Of a DNA stretch of 64,000 nucleotides, positions 10,211 to 20,688 are shown piece after piece. The translations under genes were made by a program, and so were the position numbers. The notes under the pieces are model-generated. The model worked only from the letters and a program-made list of their open reading frames with translations. It ran no database searches and had not been told where the DNA came from. Origin of the DNA: Isotricha intestinalis (taxonomy: Eukaryota > Ciliophora > Litostomatea > Vestibuliferida > Isotrichidae); contig JAJJLU010000370.1 in assembly GCA_023807065.1 (NCBI GenBank), positions 1-64,000 on the forward strand, given 5' to 3'. The stretch's first letter is position 1. Every line of letters starts with the position of its first letter.

Positions 10211-11462
10211 ATGGTTGAATTCTTTGATGAAGAAGACAGTCCTTCAATGAAAAAAATAAATGTATTTCATACCAAATTTACTATGTCAGAAAGGAATAAA
10301 AATGTAAATATTTTAAAAAAACCAAATGACTATTTAAATGATATAATTATTAATGATAATGAAGTTTTCACAATAGATGAAGAATCAATAGAAAAGAAAA
10401 TAGATATAGATAATGACCACACAATAATAATATCAAAATTACCTATTGAAGAAATTGAAAATAAAGATTATAAAACTTTAGATTTTATTACAAGTGAAAT
10501 AAATAATTCAATTTTAGATAAAAATTTTCAAAAAGATAATTTATTTTACCATTGTAGAAGTTGTATGATATTTTTAACAAATGAAGAAGGTAAATTTTAA
10601 AAATTTAATTATAGGGAAGCCTAAAATAAAAAATAAATTTATTGTGATTAATACTGAAAGTGAAGTTTTCAATAAAAAAATTGTAATTTCAAATAATGCA
10701 ATAATTCTTAAAAATAACAAGAAAGATACAATGAAAAATACTTTTGTAAATTTTCATTACGTGAAATGTAATAGATGTAATTTTTTAATTGGTTTGTTTT
10801 TAAAAGAAAAATATTATTTTATAAAATCAATGATTAAAATAAGAAAAGAAAAAGAAATTTTTTTAGATTTAATTTCAATAAAAGAGGATTTATTAAATCA
10901 ATTTAAATCAATTTTTAATTTATTATATCAGGAAAATGTTGTAAATGTTAAAATTAATACTCATTTAATTAAAAAGGATTCATCTTCTTTTCAAGAATAT
11001 ACAAAAAAAAATTTTGATATTATTATTATAATTCATAAAATTGAAGGGAGGATTTTTCTTCTTGGAAATAATGGTTATTATAATAATGTTATCAAAACTT
11101 TAAAATCTCATTTTCAAAATAATATATTTTTTGTTCTTTTAGTTAAAGAAGATAATAATTTAAAAAATAAAAAAATGATTGAAGAATTAATTGAAAAAGG
11201 AGGTGAAGAAGATTTGAAACCTTTTTATGAAAATGAAAGAATAATATTTATAAATAATTATAATTATAAAGAAGGAATTTTAAATTCAAAGGATTTTTGG
11301 ATTAAAATAATACATAATAATTATTTATTAAAACCAGTGAAGAAAGAATTTTTTGAAAATGAATCAAAAGAAGCATATAATAATGATAAGTTAATAATTG
11401 ATCAAATGGCTAATTATTTAATAAATAAAGAAGACAACTTTATAAATAGATGTTTTAATTAA
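10211..11462 (+). CDS. Mis18-like (or Yippee-like) zinc protein, two exons (408 aa)
   Basis: Two overlapping raw frames join across a 25-base intron (10590-10614) in phase 1 to give 409 codons with the stop. A zinc site is visible: C115-x2-C118 in FYHCRSCM and C178-x2-C181 in VKCNRCNFLIGLF, about 60 residues apart. This is the spacing and second-knuckle context (CxxCxxxxG) of Mis18 and Yippee beta-tent domains. Mis18 proteins license centromeric CENP-A loading; Yippee proteins have varied roles. Residues after about 240 form an extra alpha/beta-looking region (NFDIIIIIHKIEGRIFLLG, then FFVLLVKE) not typical of either. The call rests on the cysteine pattern and is moderate. Confidence 0.6.
10590..10614 (+). 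other. 25-base spliceosomal intron
   Basis: It starts GTAAAT and ends TTATAG, has no C, and interrupts the codon after Glu126 in phase 1. It is the shortest intron in the window. Without its removal the zinc knuckles fall in different frames. Confidence 0.88.
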
Positions 11463-11675
11463 AATTATTTTATAATAATATAATTTTACTTATTTGATGG
11501 TGTATTTTTTAATTAAAAATTTAAACTTTTCCTTTTTATTTTAAAATTTAAAAAAAAATTTAGAAAAATTAAATATCATTACTTTAAATTTCAAAAAATT
11601 CATTTTTATTAAGATATTTATTGAATAATGTGAATTTTTATATTGAGTGAAATTTAATTATAATTAATATATAAA

Positions 11676-13142
11676 TCATATATGTTTTTTATATTTAATT
11701 TCCTTTTTCATATCAATAATTTTAATTTTTGTTTTATTTTTTTTAATATCATTAAGTCTACTAGAAGAACTATTATTCCTTAGAGAAGTTATAATAGGGT
11801 TTAAAAATGAAGGTTTAATATATGAAGTTTTATTTTTACAATGATATGAAATTAGTGAATTTTTATTATTTTTATTAGTACTTTTAACATTTTTTGAAAT
11901 ATTGTTTATTGATTTTTTTGGATGTGGTATAGGAATACTTTTCATTAAATTTTTCTTTTTATATTCAACCTCCCTTGTAGAGTTAATTTTCAAAGCTGGT
12001 TTTTTTGGTAAATTAACAGAATTAAAAGAATATTTAGAATACTCATAAAGAGAATTTCTATGAAAATGACTAGTAGTTTTTGAAGGAATGAAATTTTTAC
12101 TTTTCGAATTTGAACTATTAATCCTATTTAATAAAGGATTTTTCTTAAATTCAATAGAATGAGTATTTGAAATATTAGGATTAAAACACCCACTTTTTGA
12201 TTTTTTATGAGAAATCTTATTATTATTTTCTAAATTATTATTTTGAATATGAATTTTAAGTTCTTTGTCACTGCTTTTTTTTTTATTATTTATATTTTTC
12301 TCCTTAATACTTTTATGGATTTTATTAATCAAATTTTTTTTATTATTATTATTAAGATTATTATTATTTTTTGAATCTTTTATTTTATTATTATTATAAA
12401 TGGTATTTTTACTAATTTTATTTTTATTATAATTATTAACATTATTAACTTTAATAGGTTCAATAACAAAATGTTTATTATTTGATTTATTTGGCGTTTC
12501 TATTTCATTTTCTTCATTTATAGCATTATCAACAGCATAATTTTCAGAAATAATTTCTTTATTATTAATACTTTTTTTCAATATCTCAGGACATAAAGCT
12601 AAAATATAAGAAGGAGTATTTTTATCATTTTGAGCAGCAGCTCTAGCAACTAAATTATTATTTAAATGAATAAAAGATTTAGAAGAAGAATGACAAAAAC
12701 TTTTAGCATATTCACTTGAAGAAGTATTAGTGATAATTTTTAAATCTTCATCTTCTTTAATAGTTTCATCAACTTTACAATCAAGATCAGATATATTAAC
12801 TTCAACATCAGAATTTTCATTTTCACTTTTTTCTTCAAAAGAAAAAGGATTCAAAAATATTTGATCGTTTTGATTATTATTAATTATTTCATTGGATTTA
12901 TTATTATTGAAATTTGATAATTGTGTAGGAGTTGTTTCTTCAATTTGATTTGGAGAATTATTTGTTGAAAAGGTGCTTTTTTCTATTTTTATTGAATCTG
13001 TTTCATTTAAATATTCTTTTCTTTTTTGCATTTGTGCCATTCTTTTTTTTGCTCTTTCAGAATTCATATCAAAAATTACTTTTTTTGATAATACTTTATT
13101 TATATTAGAATTATATTTTCCTTCTACTTCGTTAACACTCAT
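11676..13142 (-). CDS. Asn/Lys/Ser-rich protein of unknown function (488 aa)
   Basis: It starts at ATG 13142 and ends in TGA. The N-terminus has a short basic helix (SERAKKRMAQMQKRKEYL). The middle is acidic, and the last 270 residues are basic and low-complexity (Asn, Lys, Ser). No domain, signal peptide or membrane span is visible. A basic, disordered tail of this type could bind RNA or microtubules, but nothing proves it. It is divergent from the TRIM37-like gene, 155 bases away. Confidence 0.6.
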   Translation of the reverse strand: MSVNEVEGKYNSNINKVLSKKVIFDMNSERAKKRMAQMQKRKEYLNETDSIKIEKSTFSTNNSPNQIEETTPTQLSNFNNNKSNEIINNNQNDQIFLNPFSFEEKSENENSDVEVNISDLDCKVDETIKEDEDLKIITNTSSSEYAKSFCHSSSKSFIHLNNNLVARAAAQNDKNTPSYILALCPEILKKSINNKEIISENYAVDNAINEENEIETPNKSNNKHFVIEPIKVNNVNNYNKNKISKNTIYNNNKIKDSKNNNNLNNNNKKNLINKIHKSIKEKNINNKKKSSDKELKIHIQNNNLENNNKISHKKSKSGCFNPNISNTHSIEFKKNPLLNRINSSNSKSKNFIPSKTTSHFHRNSLYEYSKYSFNSVNLPKKPALKINSTREVEYKKKNLMKSIPIPHPKKSINNISKNVKSTNKNNKNSLISYHCKNKTSYIKPSFLNPIITSLRNNSSSSRLNDIKKNKTKIKIIDMKKEIKYKKHI

Positions 13143-13297
13143 ATTTTTTTTATATTTTTTTAAATTTTTTGAAAATGTTATATTATATTTTTTAATTATG
13201 AATTTGAATTAATTTTATTAAATTTTAGAATAATAAAAGAACAAATTATTAATTTGTTTATTTTTATATTTAAAATAGATAATTATTTTAGTATTAA

Positions 13298-14638
13298 ATG
13301 GAAAAAAATGAGCTGGAAGAACAAGTAAATGATATAATACATTGCTTTATTTGTTTTCTAAAAGTATATAAACCATATATGTGTCCAAAATGCCATAAAT
13401 TATGTTGTCATAACTGTTTAATTCAATGGTATGAAAATGGAGGAAAAAACTGTGCTATGTGTAAAACTTCATTAAATATTGATCAATTTATACCAGTTCC
13501 ATGGATGGATGATTTAAGTCTATATATGATTAAAGAACAAGAAAAAAGTAAAAAATCTTTTTTAGAAAATCGTTCTTATTTAAATGTTAAAGAAAATCAA
13601 ATAGTAGATTCAAAATTAGACAATAATGATAATGATAATGATCATGATAATGATAATGATAATGAAAATGATAATAATAATGATAATGATGATTGCAAAG
13701 ACAAAAAATATTGTGATATTCATCCTGAAAATTTATTAAATTATTTTTGTGTAGAATGTCATAAATATATATGTAGTGATTGTTTAGCTTTCAGGAATAA
13801 TAATCATTCATCCCATTTAATATTGAAAATATCAGATATTGATAAATTTGATTTACAAAAATGTTTAGATTTATTTAAAGAAATTAAATCTAAAAAAAAT
13901 GTATTTAAAAAAAAATTTATTAAATATCAAAATAAATTATTAGAATTGAAATATGAAAAAGAAAATAAAATAAATCAAATTCAAAAATTTAATAAAAATT
14001 CAATAAGTGAAATTGAGCGCCATTTAGATGATTTAAAAGAAATAAAAAATAATTTGGATCAAAATAATACAATTAATACTAATAATCAAATTTCTTTTTT
14101 CCCAAAACAATTAAAAGAAATAATCAATAATAAAGATTTAGAAGGATATAAAAATTTATTAAATGAAATTAATTTAATTACAACTAATAATGAAAGTTTG
14201 AATGAAATAAAATCTTATTGTATGATGGAACATAATATTCATTTTGAAACTTATACTTTTGATTTATTTGAAATAACAAATTTAAGAGATAAAGATCAAA
14301 ATGAATTATATAATAAAGAATATAAAAATAAAATTCCTAATATAGGTATAAATATTAAAATAAATAAATTTGATGATAATGATGATATTACATTTTATAT
14401 TACATTAAAAAATGAAAATAATGAAGGTAACGACTTTAAAAATGATTATTATATAAGTCTTTCTTATTTTGATAATTCAATAAGAAAATTTGAAATAATA
14501 GATATGATTAAACAAAATAATTATAATTCAAAAGAATATCTGTATCATGGAATGATTTATAAAGATTTTTATAGTCAAGCTTGGAATAAAGATTTTAATC
14601 TTGCAATAAAATTAATTATATATGAATATAATAAATAA
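13298..14638 (+). CDS. TRIM37-like RING / B-box / MATH protein, probable E3 ubiquitin ligase
   Basis: The N-terminal RING (HCFICFLKVYKPYMCPKCHK, then LCCHNCLIQWY and NCAMC, residues 15-55) closely follows the animal TRIM37 RING, including the doubled Cys. A B-box follows the Asp/Asn repeat at about 138-175 (YCDIHPENLLNYFCVECHKY, then ICSDCL and a HxxH pair). Residues about 180-300 are coiled coil. The end (about 350-446) resembles a MATH domain, with a beta-sandwich pattern such as YYISLSYFDN and a final strand LAIKLIIYEY. Animal TRIM37 ubiquitinates centriole and peroxisome proteins. The 20-residue Asp/Asn run at about 109-130 comes from GATAAT repeats. Confidence 0.8.
   Translation: MEKNELEEQVNDIIHCFICFLKVYKPYMCPKCHKLCCHNCLIQWYENGGKNCAMCKTSLNIDQFIPVPWMDDLSLYMIKEQEKSKKSFLENRSYLNVKENQIVDSKLDNNDNDNDHDNDNDNENDNNNDNDDCKDKKYCDIHPENLLNYFCVECHKYICSDCLAFRNNNHSSHLILKISDIDKFDLQKCLDLFKEIKSKKNVFKKKFIKYQNKLLELKYEKENKINQIQKFNKNSISEIERHLDDLKEIKNNLDQNNTINTNNQISFFPKQLKEIINNKDLEGYKNLLNEINLITTNNESLNEIKSYCMMEHNIHFETYTFDLFEITNLRDKDQNELYNKEYKNKIPNIGINIKINKFDDNDDITFYITLKNENNEGNDFKNDYYISLSYFDNSIRKFEIIDMIKQNNYNSKEYLYHGMIYKDFYSQAWNKDFNLAIKLIIYEYNK
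13620..13692 (+). repeat. GATAAT microsatellite within the TRIM37-like gene
   Basis: Repeated GATAAT and related hexamers encode an alternating Asp/Asn stretch between the RING and the B-box. The units are imperfect (CATGAT, GAAAAT), which suggests slippage expansion followed by point change. The repeat stays in frame. Confidence 0.8.
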
Positions 14639-14710
14639 AAGTATTTAAAAGAAAATCATGAATAAATAAATCTAATAATAAATATTTATAAACATTTATT
14701 TTATTTTTTA

Positions 14711-15508
14711 TTATTTTGTTACTCCACAACCAAAAAACCCTAAATCTACAAAATTTTCTTCTTTTTCTAAATCAAATTTTCCTAAATTTTTCATTGTTTT
14801 TGGATTATCTAAATAATTTTGAAATATTTTTTTATTTCCATAATTTAAGCAATTTTTCCTATTTTGCATTTCTACAATTTTTTTAATGTCTTGATTTTCT
14901 TTTTCAACTTTAAAATATTGTTTATATAAATCAGAATAATTTTTCAACTCCATATTTTTTTGAATATAATCTTCATATTCTCTATTTTTATCTCCTAATT
15001 CATCTACTTCATTTGCTAAAATTTGGATATTATTAACTAATTGATTTTTTTCATTATTAATTTGTTCTAAAGTTTCTATATGAAATTCTTGATTAATTAT
15101 ATTATTTTCTTTTTTCATTTCTTCTATTTTTTTAGATAAATTCTCATTTTTTGAAATTTCTTTAATAAATTTTTGTTTAATTTTAAAATTTTCTTTATAT
15201 AAATCTTGAATTTTTTGCAAACCTTCTTGAATGGGAGTTCCAAAATCAAAATGTATATTATCTTCCTCATTTTTTTCTCCAATGATTAATAACATTTTAT
15301 TTACCCAAGATTGATATTCTTTCATTATATTTTTTTGAATTAATAACTTTAATCTTAATAAACTTAATTCATCGTCACCAATATAACTATTTGTCATTGC
15401 ATTTAATTCAAAATTTGCTTTTATTATATCATTAAAACTTTGATTTTTATAGTTTTTTGAAACTAAAAATTTTGGGGTTGATGACCCTCCACATTTAAAA
15501 GGATTCAT
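14711..15508 (-). CDS. Coiled-coil protein of unknown function (265 aa)
   Basis: ATG at 15508 starts a short head (MNPFKCGGSSTPKFLVSKNY) followed by helices. Residues about 85-215 are heptad-rich coiled coil (KFIKEISKNENLSKKIEEMKK), and the tail is less regular (EENFVDLGFFGCGV). The segment FDFGTPIQEGLQKIQDLYKE looks conserved rather than random. No family is recognised. It is tail to tail with the TRIM37-like gene, 72 bases apart. Confidence 0.6.
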   Translation of the reverse strand: MNPFKCGGSSTPKFLVSKNYKNQSFNDIIKANFELNAMTNSYIGDDELSLLRLKLLIQKNIMKEYQSWVNKMLLIIGEKNEEDNIHFDFGTPIQEGLQKIQDLYKENFKIKQKFIKEISKNENLSKKIEEMKKENNIINQEFHIETLEQINNEKNQLVNNIQILANEVDELGDKNREYEDYIQKNMELKNYSDLYKQYFKVEKENQDIKKIVEMQNRKNCLNYGNKKIFQNYLDNPKTMKNLGKFDLEKEENFVDLGFFGCGVTK

Positions 15509-16316
15509 TTATTGATTTTTTATTAAATTGAAAAAGAGTATTTATAAATTAATATGTCTCTAACTTAAAATAGAAGTTATTCAATTAATACTAAAAATTT
15601 AAATGAATTTAATCAAAAATCAATCAAAACATTATCGATGGAGGTTTAAATAAAAATTACAATTTATATAAATTCAAAAATCAAAATTTAACAATATTAA
15701 CTGTGATAAAGTTTAATTTTTAAAAAAAAATTAGATGGAAAATAATAATAAATTTGAAATTAACAAACAAAAAATTTTAATAATATTTTACATCAGCAAA
15801 AAATCTTATTCAATTCAAAATTTAATTTGAAGTAATAAATAAAGACGAAACTCTAAATTGAAAAAAAGAAAAGTTTTTGATAATTCAGCAACAAAATATT
15901 AAAATGGAAAAGAAAAAAATCTTATTAAAGTCAATGATAATTCAAATAAAACAAAAAGCCCAAGAATAAAGTATTAACTCAATTATATTTTTTATAATAA
16001 TAAATTTTATATTTAATGCTATTATAAATAATCTTAAATTCATTTCTTGTTCATTAATTAAGCCAAATTTTTTTGAAAAAATTAAAATTCAATTTAATTG
16101 AGCATAAAAAAAATATCTTTTTAAGATTTATTGTAAATTAACATTTTGAATATAGATATTCCCTTCCTAATTCATCAAAATCTATGAGAATAACTATATT
16201 ATTTCTCATAAATAATAATAATATAATAAATATAATTAAAAATAGATTCTTTTTAAAAATAACAAAAAAATAAATTTATAATATTTGAAAAAATATTGTA
16301 TCAAAATAATAAAAAA
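15509..16316. other. Intergenic gap, 808 bases, no gene seen
   Basis: A/T runs with stops in all frames. It must contain the promoters of the two divergent genes. No tRNA-like or GC-rich block is visible. Confidence 0.5.
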
Positions 16317-17519
16317 ATGAAACCCTCAAAATTAATTTTACTTTTTTTAATTCTGCAAATATCTTCTAAAAAAACAGAAGTAAAAGATGAAACAACACAT
16401 ATTTTTCTCATAAAAACAAATTTAACAAAGGAAGAAGTTGAAACTTTATTAAATGGAAACTCAACTATAGATTATGATGATTTAGATGATATGTATGATC
16501 CTAATGATTTAAATGATAGAAATGATACCGATGATCCGGATGAGAATAATAACTCCACAAAAACCATTAATTTAAAAAAAGAAGAAGAATGTGAAAAATG
16601 TGAAAATGAAAAAAAAAAAAAAAATTGTCAAAAAAAAGCAGAAGAAAAAAAGAGAAAAGGAGAAAAAGAAAATTTACATAAACATGGTCCAAGAAAAGAA
16701 AAAAAAGAAAAAAAAGTTAAAAAACCTAAAAAAGAGTCTGAAAAAAATAAAAAAGAAAAAGAAAAAACTAAAAATTTAGGAGAAAAAAAATCAAAAAAAT
16801 TAACAGAAGAAAATAATGAAAATTTACCAGAAGAAAACACAGAAAATTTACCAGAAGAAAATACTGAAAATTTACCTGAAGAAAATACTGAAAATTTACC
16901 TGAAGAAAATACAGAAAATTTACCAGAAGAAAACACAGAAAATTTACCAGAAGAAAACACAGAAAATTTACCTGAAGAAAATACTGAAAATTTACCTGAA
17001 GAGAATACTGATAATTTACCTGAAGAAAGTCAAGAAGAAATTGAAATGATTAATGAAAATGAAGTTAATTCTGTTAAAAATAACAAAAACGGTAAAGAAG
17101 GAAAATCAAAAACTACAAAACAAAAAAAAGAAAATATGAAAAAAGAAAAAAATAGTAAAAAAGGTGAAAAAAGTAAAAATAATAAAGAAGTAAAAAAAAA
17201 ACGTGATGAAAATTTACCTAAAAAAAATAAAAAAAATTCAAAAGAAGAACCAGTTACTGAAGAAAATGAAAATGAAAATGAAGAAGAAAATGTTAAAAAT
17301 ACTGTTTTAATAATAAAAGAAGAAGAAAATAAAAAATCAGATTTTTTAAGTTATTTCTTTAGTATATTAATAGTTTTTATTTTTGTTGTTTTATTGATTT
17401 ATGGTACTCAATATCAAAGATTTAAAGAAATGGATAATGAATTTCATTATGAATCTTTAACAAAATATATTTTAATTGATAATTATAAAAAAAATGATAA
17501 TTATTCTAATGAGATTTAA
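16317..17519 (+). CDS. Secreted or type I membrane protein with ENLPEENT repeats (400 aa)
   Basis: The start was set at ATG 16317, 21 bases after a TTG that opens the raw frame. This gives a typical signal peptide (MKPSKLILLFLILQIS). Then come an acidic region, a Lys/Glu-rich stretch, eight copies of ENLPEENT plus one DNLPEES (residues 168-239), another Lys-rich block, one membrane span at about 342-365 (FFSILIVFIFVVLLIYG) and a 35-residue cytosolic tail with Tyr residues. The ectodomain is highly charged and probably extended. It may be a surface or organelle-lumen protein. No family is recognised. Confidence 0.7.
   Translation: MKPSKLILLFLILQISSKKTEVKDETTHIFLIKTNLTKEEVETLLNGNSTIDYDDLDDMYDPNDLNDRNDTDDPDENNNSTKTINLKKEEECEKCENEKKKKNCQKKAEEKKRKGEKENLHKHGPRKEKKEKKVKKPKKESEKNKKEKEKTKNLGEKKSKKLTEENNENLPEENTENLPEENTENLPEENTENLPEENTENLPEENTENLPEENTENLPEENTENLPEENTDNLPEESQEEIEMINENEVNSVKNNKNGKEGKSKTTKQKKENMKKEKNSKKGEKSKNNKEVKKKRDENLPKKNKKNSKEEPVTEENENENEEENVKNTVLIIKEEENKKSDFLSYFFSILIVFIFVVLLIYGTQYQRFKEMDNEFHYESLTKYILIDNYKKNDNYSNEI
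16818..17033 (+). repeat. Nine tandem 24-base units encoding ENLPEENT
   Basis: Units are 24 bases and stay in frame. Synonymous differences define two types, CCA...AAC-ACA and CCT...AAT-ACT. Types occur in runs in the order two CCA units, two CCT, two CCA, two CCT, then a degenerate CCT unit. This implies duplication of a four-unit block. Confidence 0.9.
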
Positions 17520-17609
17520 AAAGATATTTTTATTTGTTTTTATTTTAAATATAATATCAAAATAAATTTTATTTATTTAAATAAATTATTAAATAAACTT
17601 AAAATTTAT

Positions 17610-18905
17610 ATGAATTCAGGTATTAATGATATTAGTGCAAATCTAAATACAAGTCATAAATCAAATAATTTTTTAGGAAAAAGTGAAGAAAATCTTAATA
17701 ATAATCTTGAAAATAATTTACGATATTCCAAAACTGTTCGTAATAAAAATAAAAAAATTGAAAATTATTTAAATTCAAATAATCCTTCTTATAATAAACA
17801 AAATATAAATTATAAAAAGAATGGATTTACATATCCTTTTCCAACTCAACAAATTATAACTTGGTTATTTTTTCTTTTAAACATATTTTTTTTTCTCAAA
17901 TTTACAATAGACATTTATAATGAAAGAAATAATAAACCTTTAAAACATATTATAATAATCATATTTTTTGTTTTAACTTTTATAAATTTATTTCTTGGAT
18001 TTATTTCAACTTATATTGATACATCTGATCATTTATTTAGACAAGAAATTGATAAAAAAAAAGAATATTTGAAAAAAAAAAAACACTATATTTTAGTTAT
18101 ATCAAAAAATACTCCTTTTTGTATTATATGTTGTAGTAATATTTTAGAAAATAGCAAACATTGTAAGAAATGTAATAAATGTATAGAAAATTTTGACCAC
18201 CATTGTAATTGGTTAAATAATTGTATTGGAAAATATAATTATACTTTTTTTTATTCACTTTTATTAATATTAATACTGAATTTTTATTTTGTGTTTATTG
18301 TTGGTTTATATGCATTTATAGATACCTCAAATAAAAATAGAAAAAGATTTAAAAATATTATTTCTTTATCTATTTCTATAATAAATTTTTTTATTGGTGT
18401 TAATTTAAATTATTTATATGTTTTACATACTTATTTTATATATAAAGGGATATCTACTTATGAATATATACTTAGTAAAAATAATAATCAAAATTTAAAA
18501 GAAAATAATCATATAGACAAAAGCGAACAACAAATTTTAGATAATCATTTAGATAAAGGAAATTTACTTCAAAATAAGAATAATATTGAAATTAATGTTG
18601 AAAAAAATGAAAATAAAAATTTAAATCATGAGAAAAATTATTTGATTAAAAATGATATATTAACATCAAAGAATGGAAAAAATAAAAATAAAATTGAGCC
18701 AAAAGATTTAATAGAAAAATTAGAAAAAATTAAAAAAAAAAGGAAAATTCAAAATTATACAGATTCAAATACTTATCAAACAAATAATTTTTATGAGATA
18801 AAAAATGAAAATATTATTATTGATGATATTAATGCAAAAGAAAATATATTTCAACCAATGGTAAATGAAATTTATAATATAAATAATGAGAATAATAATT
18901 CATAA
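17610..18905 (+). CDS. DHHC-type protein S-acyltransferase (palmitoyltransferase)
   Basis: It transfers palmitate to cysteines of membrane-associated proteins. The cysteine-rich domain is complete at residues 171-203 (CIICCSNILENSKHCKKC, then NKCIENFDHHCNWLNNCIG), with the catalytic D196-H-H-C199. Four membrane spans flank it, at about 81-100, 112-134, 213-236 and 252-275. A TTxE-like motif (STYEY) follows the last span. The 150-residue C-terminal tail is Asn/Lys-rich and cytosolic. The length of 431 is normal. The N-terminal 75 residues are disordered. Acylated proteins encoded nearby (at 47690 and 61341) are the kind of substrate this family modifies, without evidence of a link. Confidence 0.93.
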   Translation: MNSGINDISANLNTSHKSNNFLGKSEENLNNNLENNLRYSKTVRNKNKKIENYLNSNNPSYNKQNINYKKNGFTYPFPTQQIITWLFFLLNIFFFLKFTIDIYNERNNKPLKHIIIIIFFVLTFINLFLGFISTYIDTSDHLFRQEIDKKKEYLKKKKHYILVISKNTPFCIICCSNILENSKHCKKCNKCIENFDHHCNWLNNCIGKYNYTFFYSLLLILILNFYFVFIVGLYAFIDTSNKNRKRFKNIISLSISIINFFIGVNLNYLYVLHTYFIYKGISTYEYILSKNNNQNLKENNHIDKSEQQILDNHLDKGNLLQNKNNIEINVEKNENKNLNHEKNYLIKNDILTSKNGKNKNKIEPKDLIEKLEKIKKKRKIQNYTDSNTYQTNNFYEIKNENIIIDDINAKENIFQPMVNEIYNINNENNNS

Positions 18906-19834
18906 CAATTTTATTATCAAGTTATTTAATATAAATTGTATTTTATATTGGATACATAATTGTATATTTTTTCTATAAAAAAATAATTAATTTTAAAATC
19001 TCTGAAGAATTATAATTATTATATTATTGTTTATCATTGAAAAAATATTATAAAATAAATTGAAAAATATTTTTCATATCTTTTTATTTTTGGAAAATGT
19101 TTTTCTTACTAACAAACATTTTGATATAATAAATTTATTTAATTTTAAATTTTATTAAAGTTTAAAAGAATGTATGATAAATATTTATTATTTAGTTTTA
19201 AGAATCAATTTTTTTCACTCACTTTTAATTTTTAATTTACTTTTCTCCTTTTTAATATATATTATAAATCTATTTGTTTTATTAAATTCCTTTTATTCTT
19301 TTTTTAATATAAAGACTTAAAATCTTTAAATCTTAATTTTATATTTGTTGCTAATTTTTTTTTCTTTTTTTGAACTTTTTTATTTTTTATTTTTTTCTTT
19401 TGAATAATTAAAATTCATGCGTTTTTTTGGTTATATCTTGACTTTCATTTATTGAGCATTTTAATTAGCTGTTTCATGAATTAAATTATTTAAAGATCAA
19501 TTTAATTTCTTAATTATCTTTTTTTGAAAGAAAAGAAGGAAAATTATTTTTTATTGTTATGCTTATTTAGAATATCAGGATATAATTCAATTAAAATATG
19601 ATTTTCTATCATCTGAAATTTAAATTATTTTTTTTAAAAAAAAATCAAAAGGCAAATATTAAACAATTAAAAGTTCTATACAATTTTAACAATATATATT
19701 TTAAAACTATAATAATAAATATATAAAAATTAATATGTATAATTAATTTCAATTATTCATTATAGAATTACCTATCTATAGATAATCCAACTTATTTTAT
19801 CACATAAAATCAAATAAATTTAACTTAATGATTA
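18906..19834. other. Intergenic gap, 929 bases, no gene seen
   Basis: This is among the longest gaps in the window and lies between convergent genes. It has stops in every frame at the density expected for this composition. A stretch at about 19414-19620 is slightly richer in G and C, but nothing recognisable is encoded. Confidence 0.5.
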
Positions 19835-20586
19835 TTAAACACTCATAAAACGATTTCGTTTATTATCAGTTTCAAAGCTAATTTCTGAAATTGTACTTTC
19901 CTCAGAAAGTCTTAAATTATGTTTTGCACTTAAAATATCTTCATAAAATTTTTTCCTATTTTCTTTAGCTTCTCCAATTTCAGAATGAAAGATATTTTCA
20001 AAAGTTAACAACCTGGGTCTTTTTAATAATTCTTCACTTATTATTTCAGATTTTAAAAAGTCAGAAATACTATTTAAATAACTAATAGATTTTTTATTAT
20101 TATTATTACTATTTTTATTATCAGAGTCTTTCCTATGACTAAACTGACATCGACTTCCATAAGGACAAAATCCAATTTCAAAAAACTGTTTACAAGGTTT
20201 TGTTTTATAATTTAAACTAATTTTTCTATTTTTTAACTCATTTTCTCCATGTGCAAAGGCACAATTATCACCATATTTACAAAATCCATTCATTTCCCAA
20301 TAATGACAAATTTCTGTTTTCCATTTTGTTTTAAAATCATATGTATCTCCTGATCTTTTTGTCCCGTAATATTCTGGTTTTTCTTTATAAATCATTTTTT
20401 TTTCTTTATCTTCTTTTGGAATTAAACCTGAATATTCTTCTGGTATTTCTTTTTGAGTTAATTTTGTTTTTTCATCTTTTTTATAACGATTTTTTTTATG
20501 ATATCCCTTTCTATTTTTATTATTTATTTTATTTACCTTTGGTGATTGAAATAATTATGATTTTTTTTGTCTTGTTCAATCGACAT
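19835..20586 (-). CDS. Tandem CCCH zinc-finger RNA-binding protein (TTP/ZFP36 type), two exons
   Basis: Exon 1 (20537-20586) joins exon 2 (19835-20510) across a 26-base intron in phase 2, giving 241 residues. Two fingers have the exact C-x8-C-x5-C-x3-H spacing of the tristetraprolin family (CHYWEMNGFCKYGDNCAFAH at about 85-104; CKQFFEIGFCPYGSRCQFSH at about 123-142). Each is preceded by a lead-in (KTEI, KTKP) like the family YKTEL motif, and the fingers are 18 residues apart. Such proteins bind AU-rich 3' UTRs and control mRNA decay. In this genome nearly every UTR is AU-rich, so specificity is unclear. The C-terminal half is Ser/Glu-rich with no known domain. Confidence 0.88.
20511..20536 (-). 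other. 26-base spliceosomal intron
   Basis: It starts GTAAAT, ends AAATAG, contains no C, and restores frame in phase 2 between the start exon and the zinc-finger exon. Confidence 0.87.
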
Positions 20587-20688
20587 TTTTTTTCGGAAGT
20601 ATTGTTAGTTAATTTTATAAAATTAAATCTATAATATTATATATATTAGATTAAAGTATAATTAATTATTGATAAAATTATAATTTTT

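Noticed and set aside
16591..17049. Plus-strand Lys-rich and KIYQKK-repeat frames and a minus-strand Ser/Phe frame over the repeat gene
   Set aside because: All are alternative frames of the in-frame 24-base repeat and Lys-rich blocks of the membrane protein.
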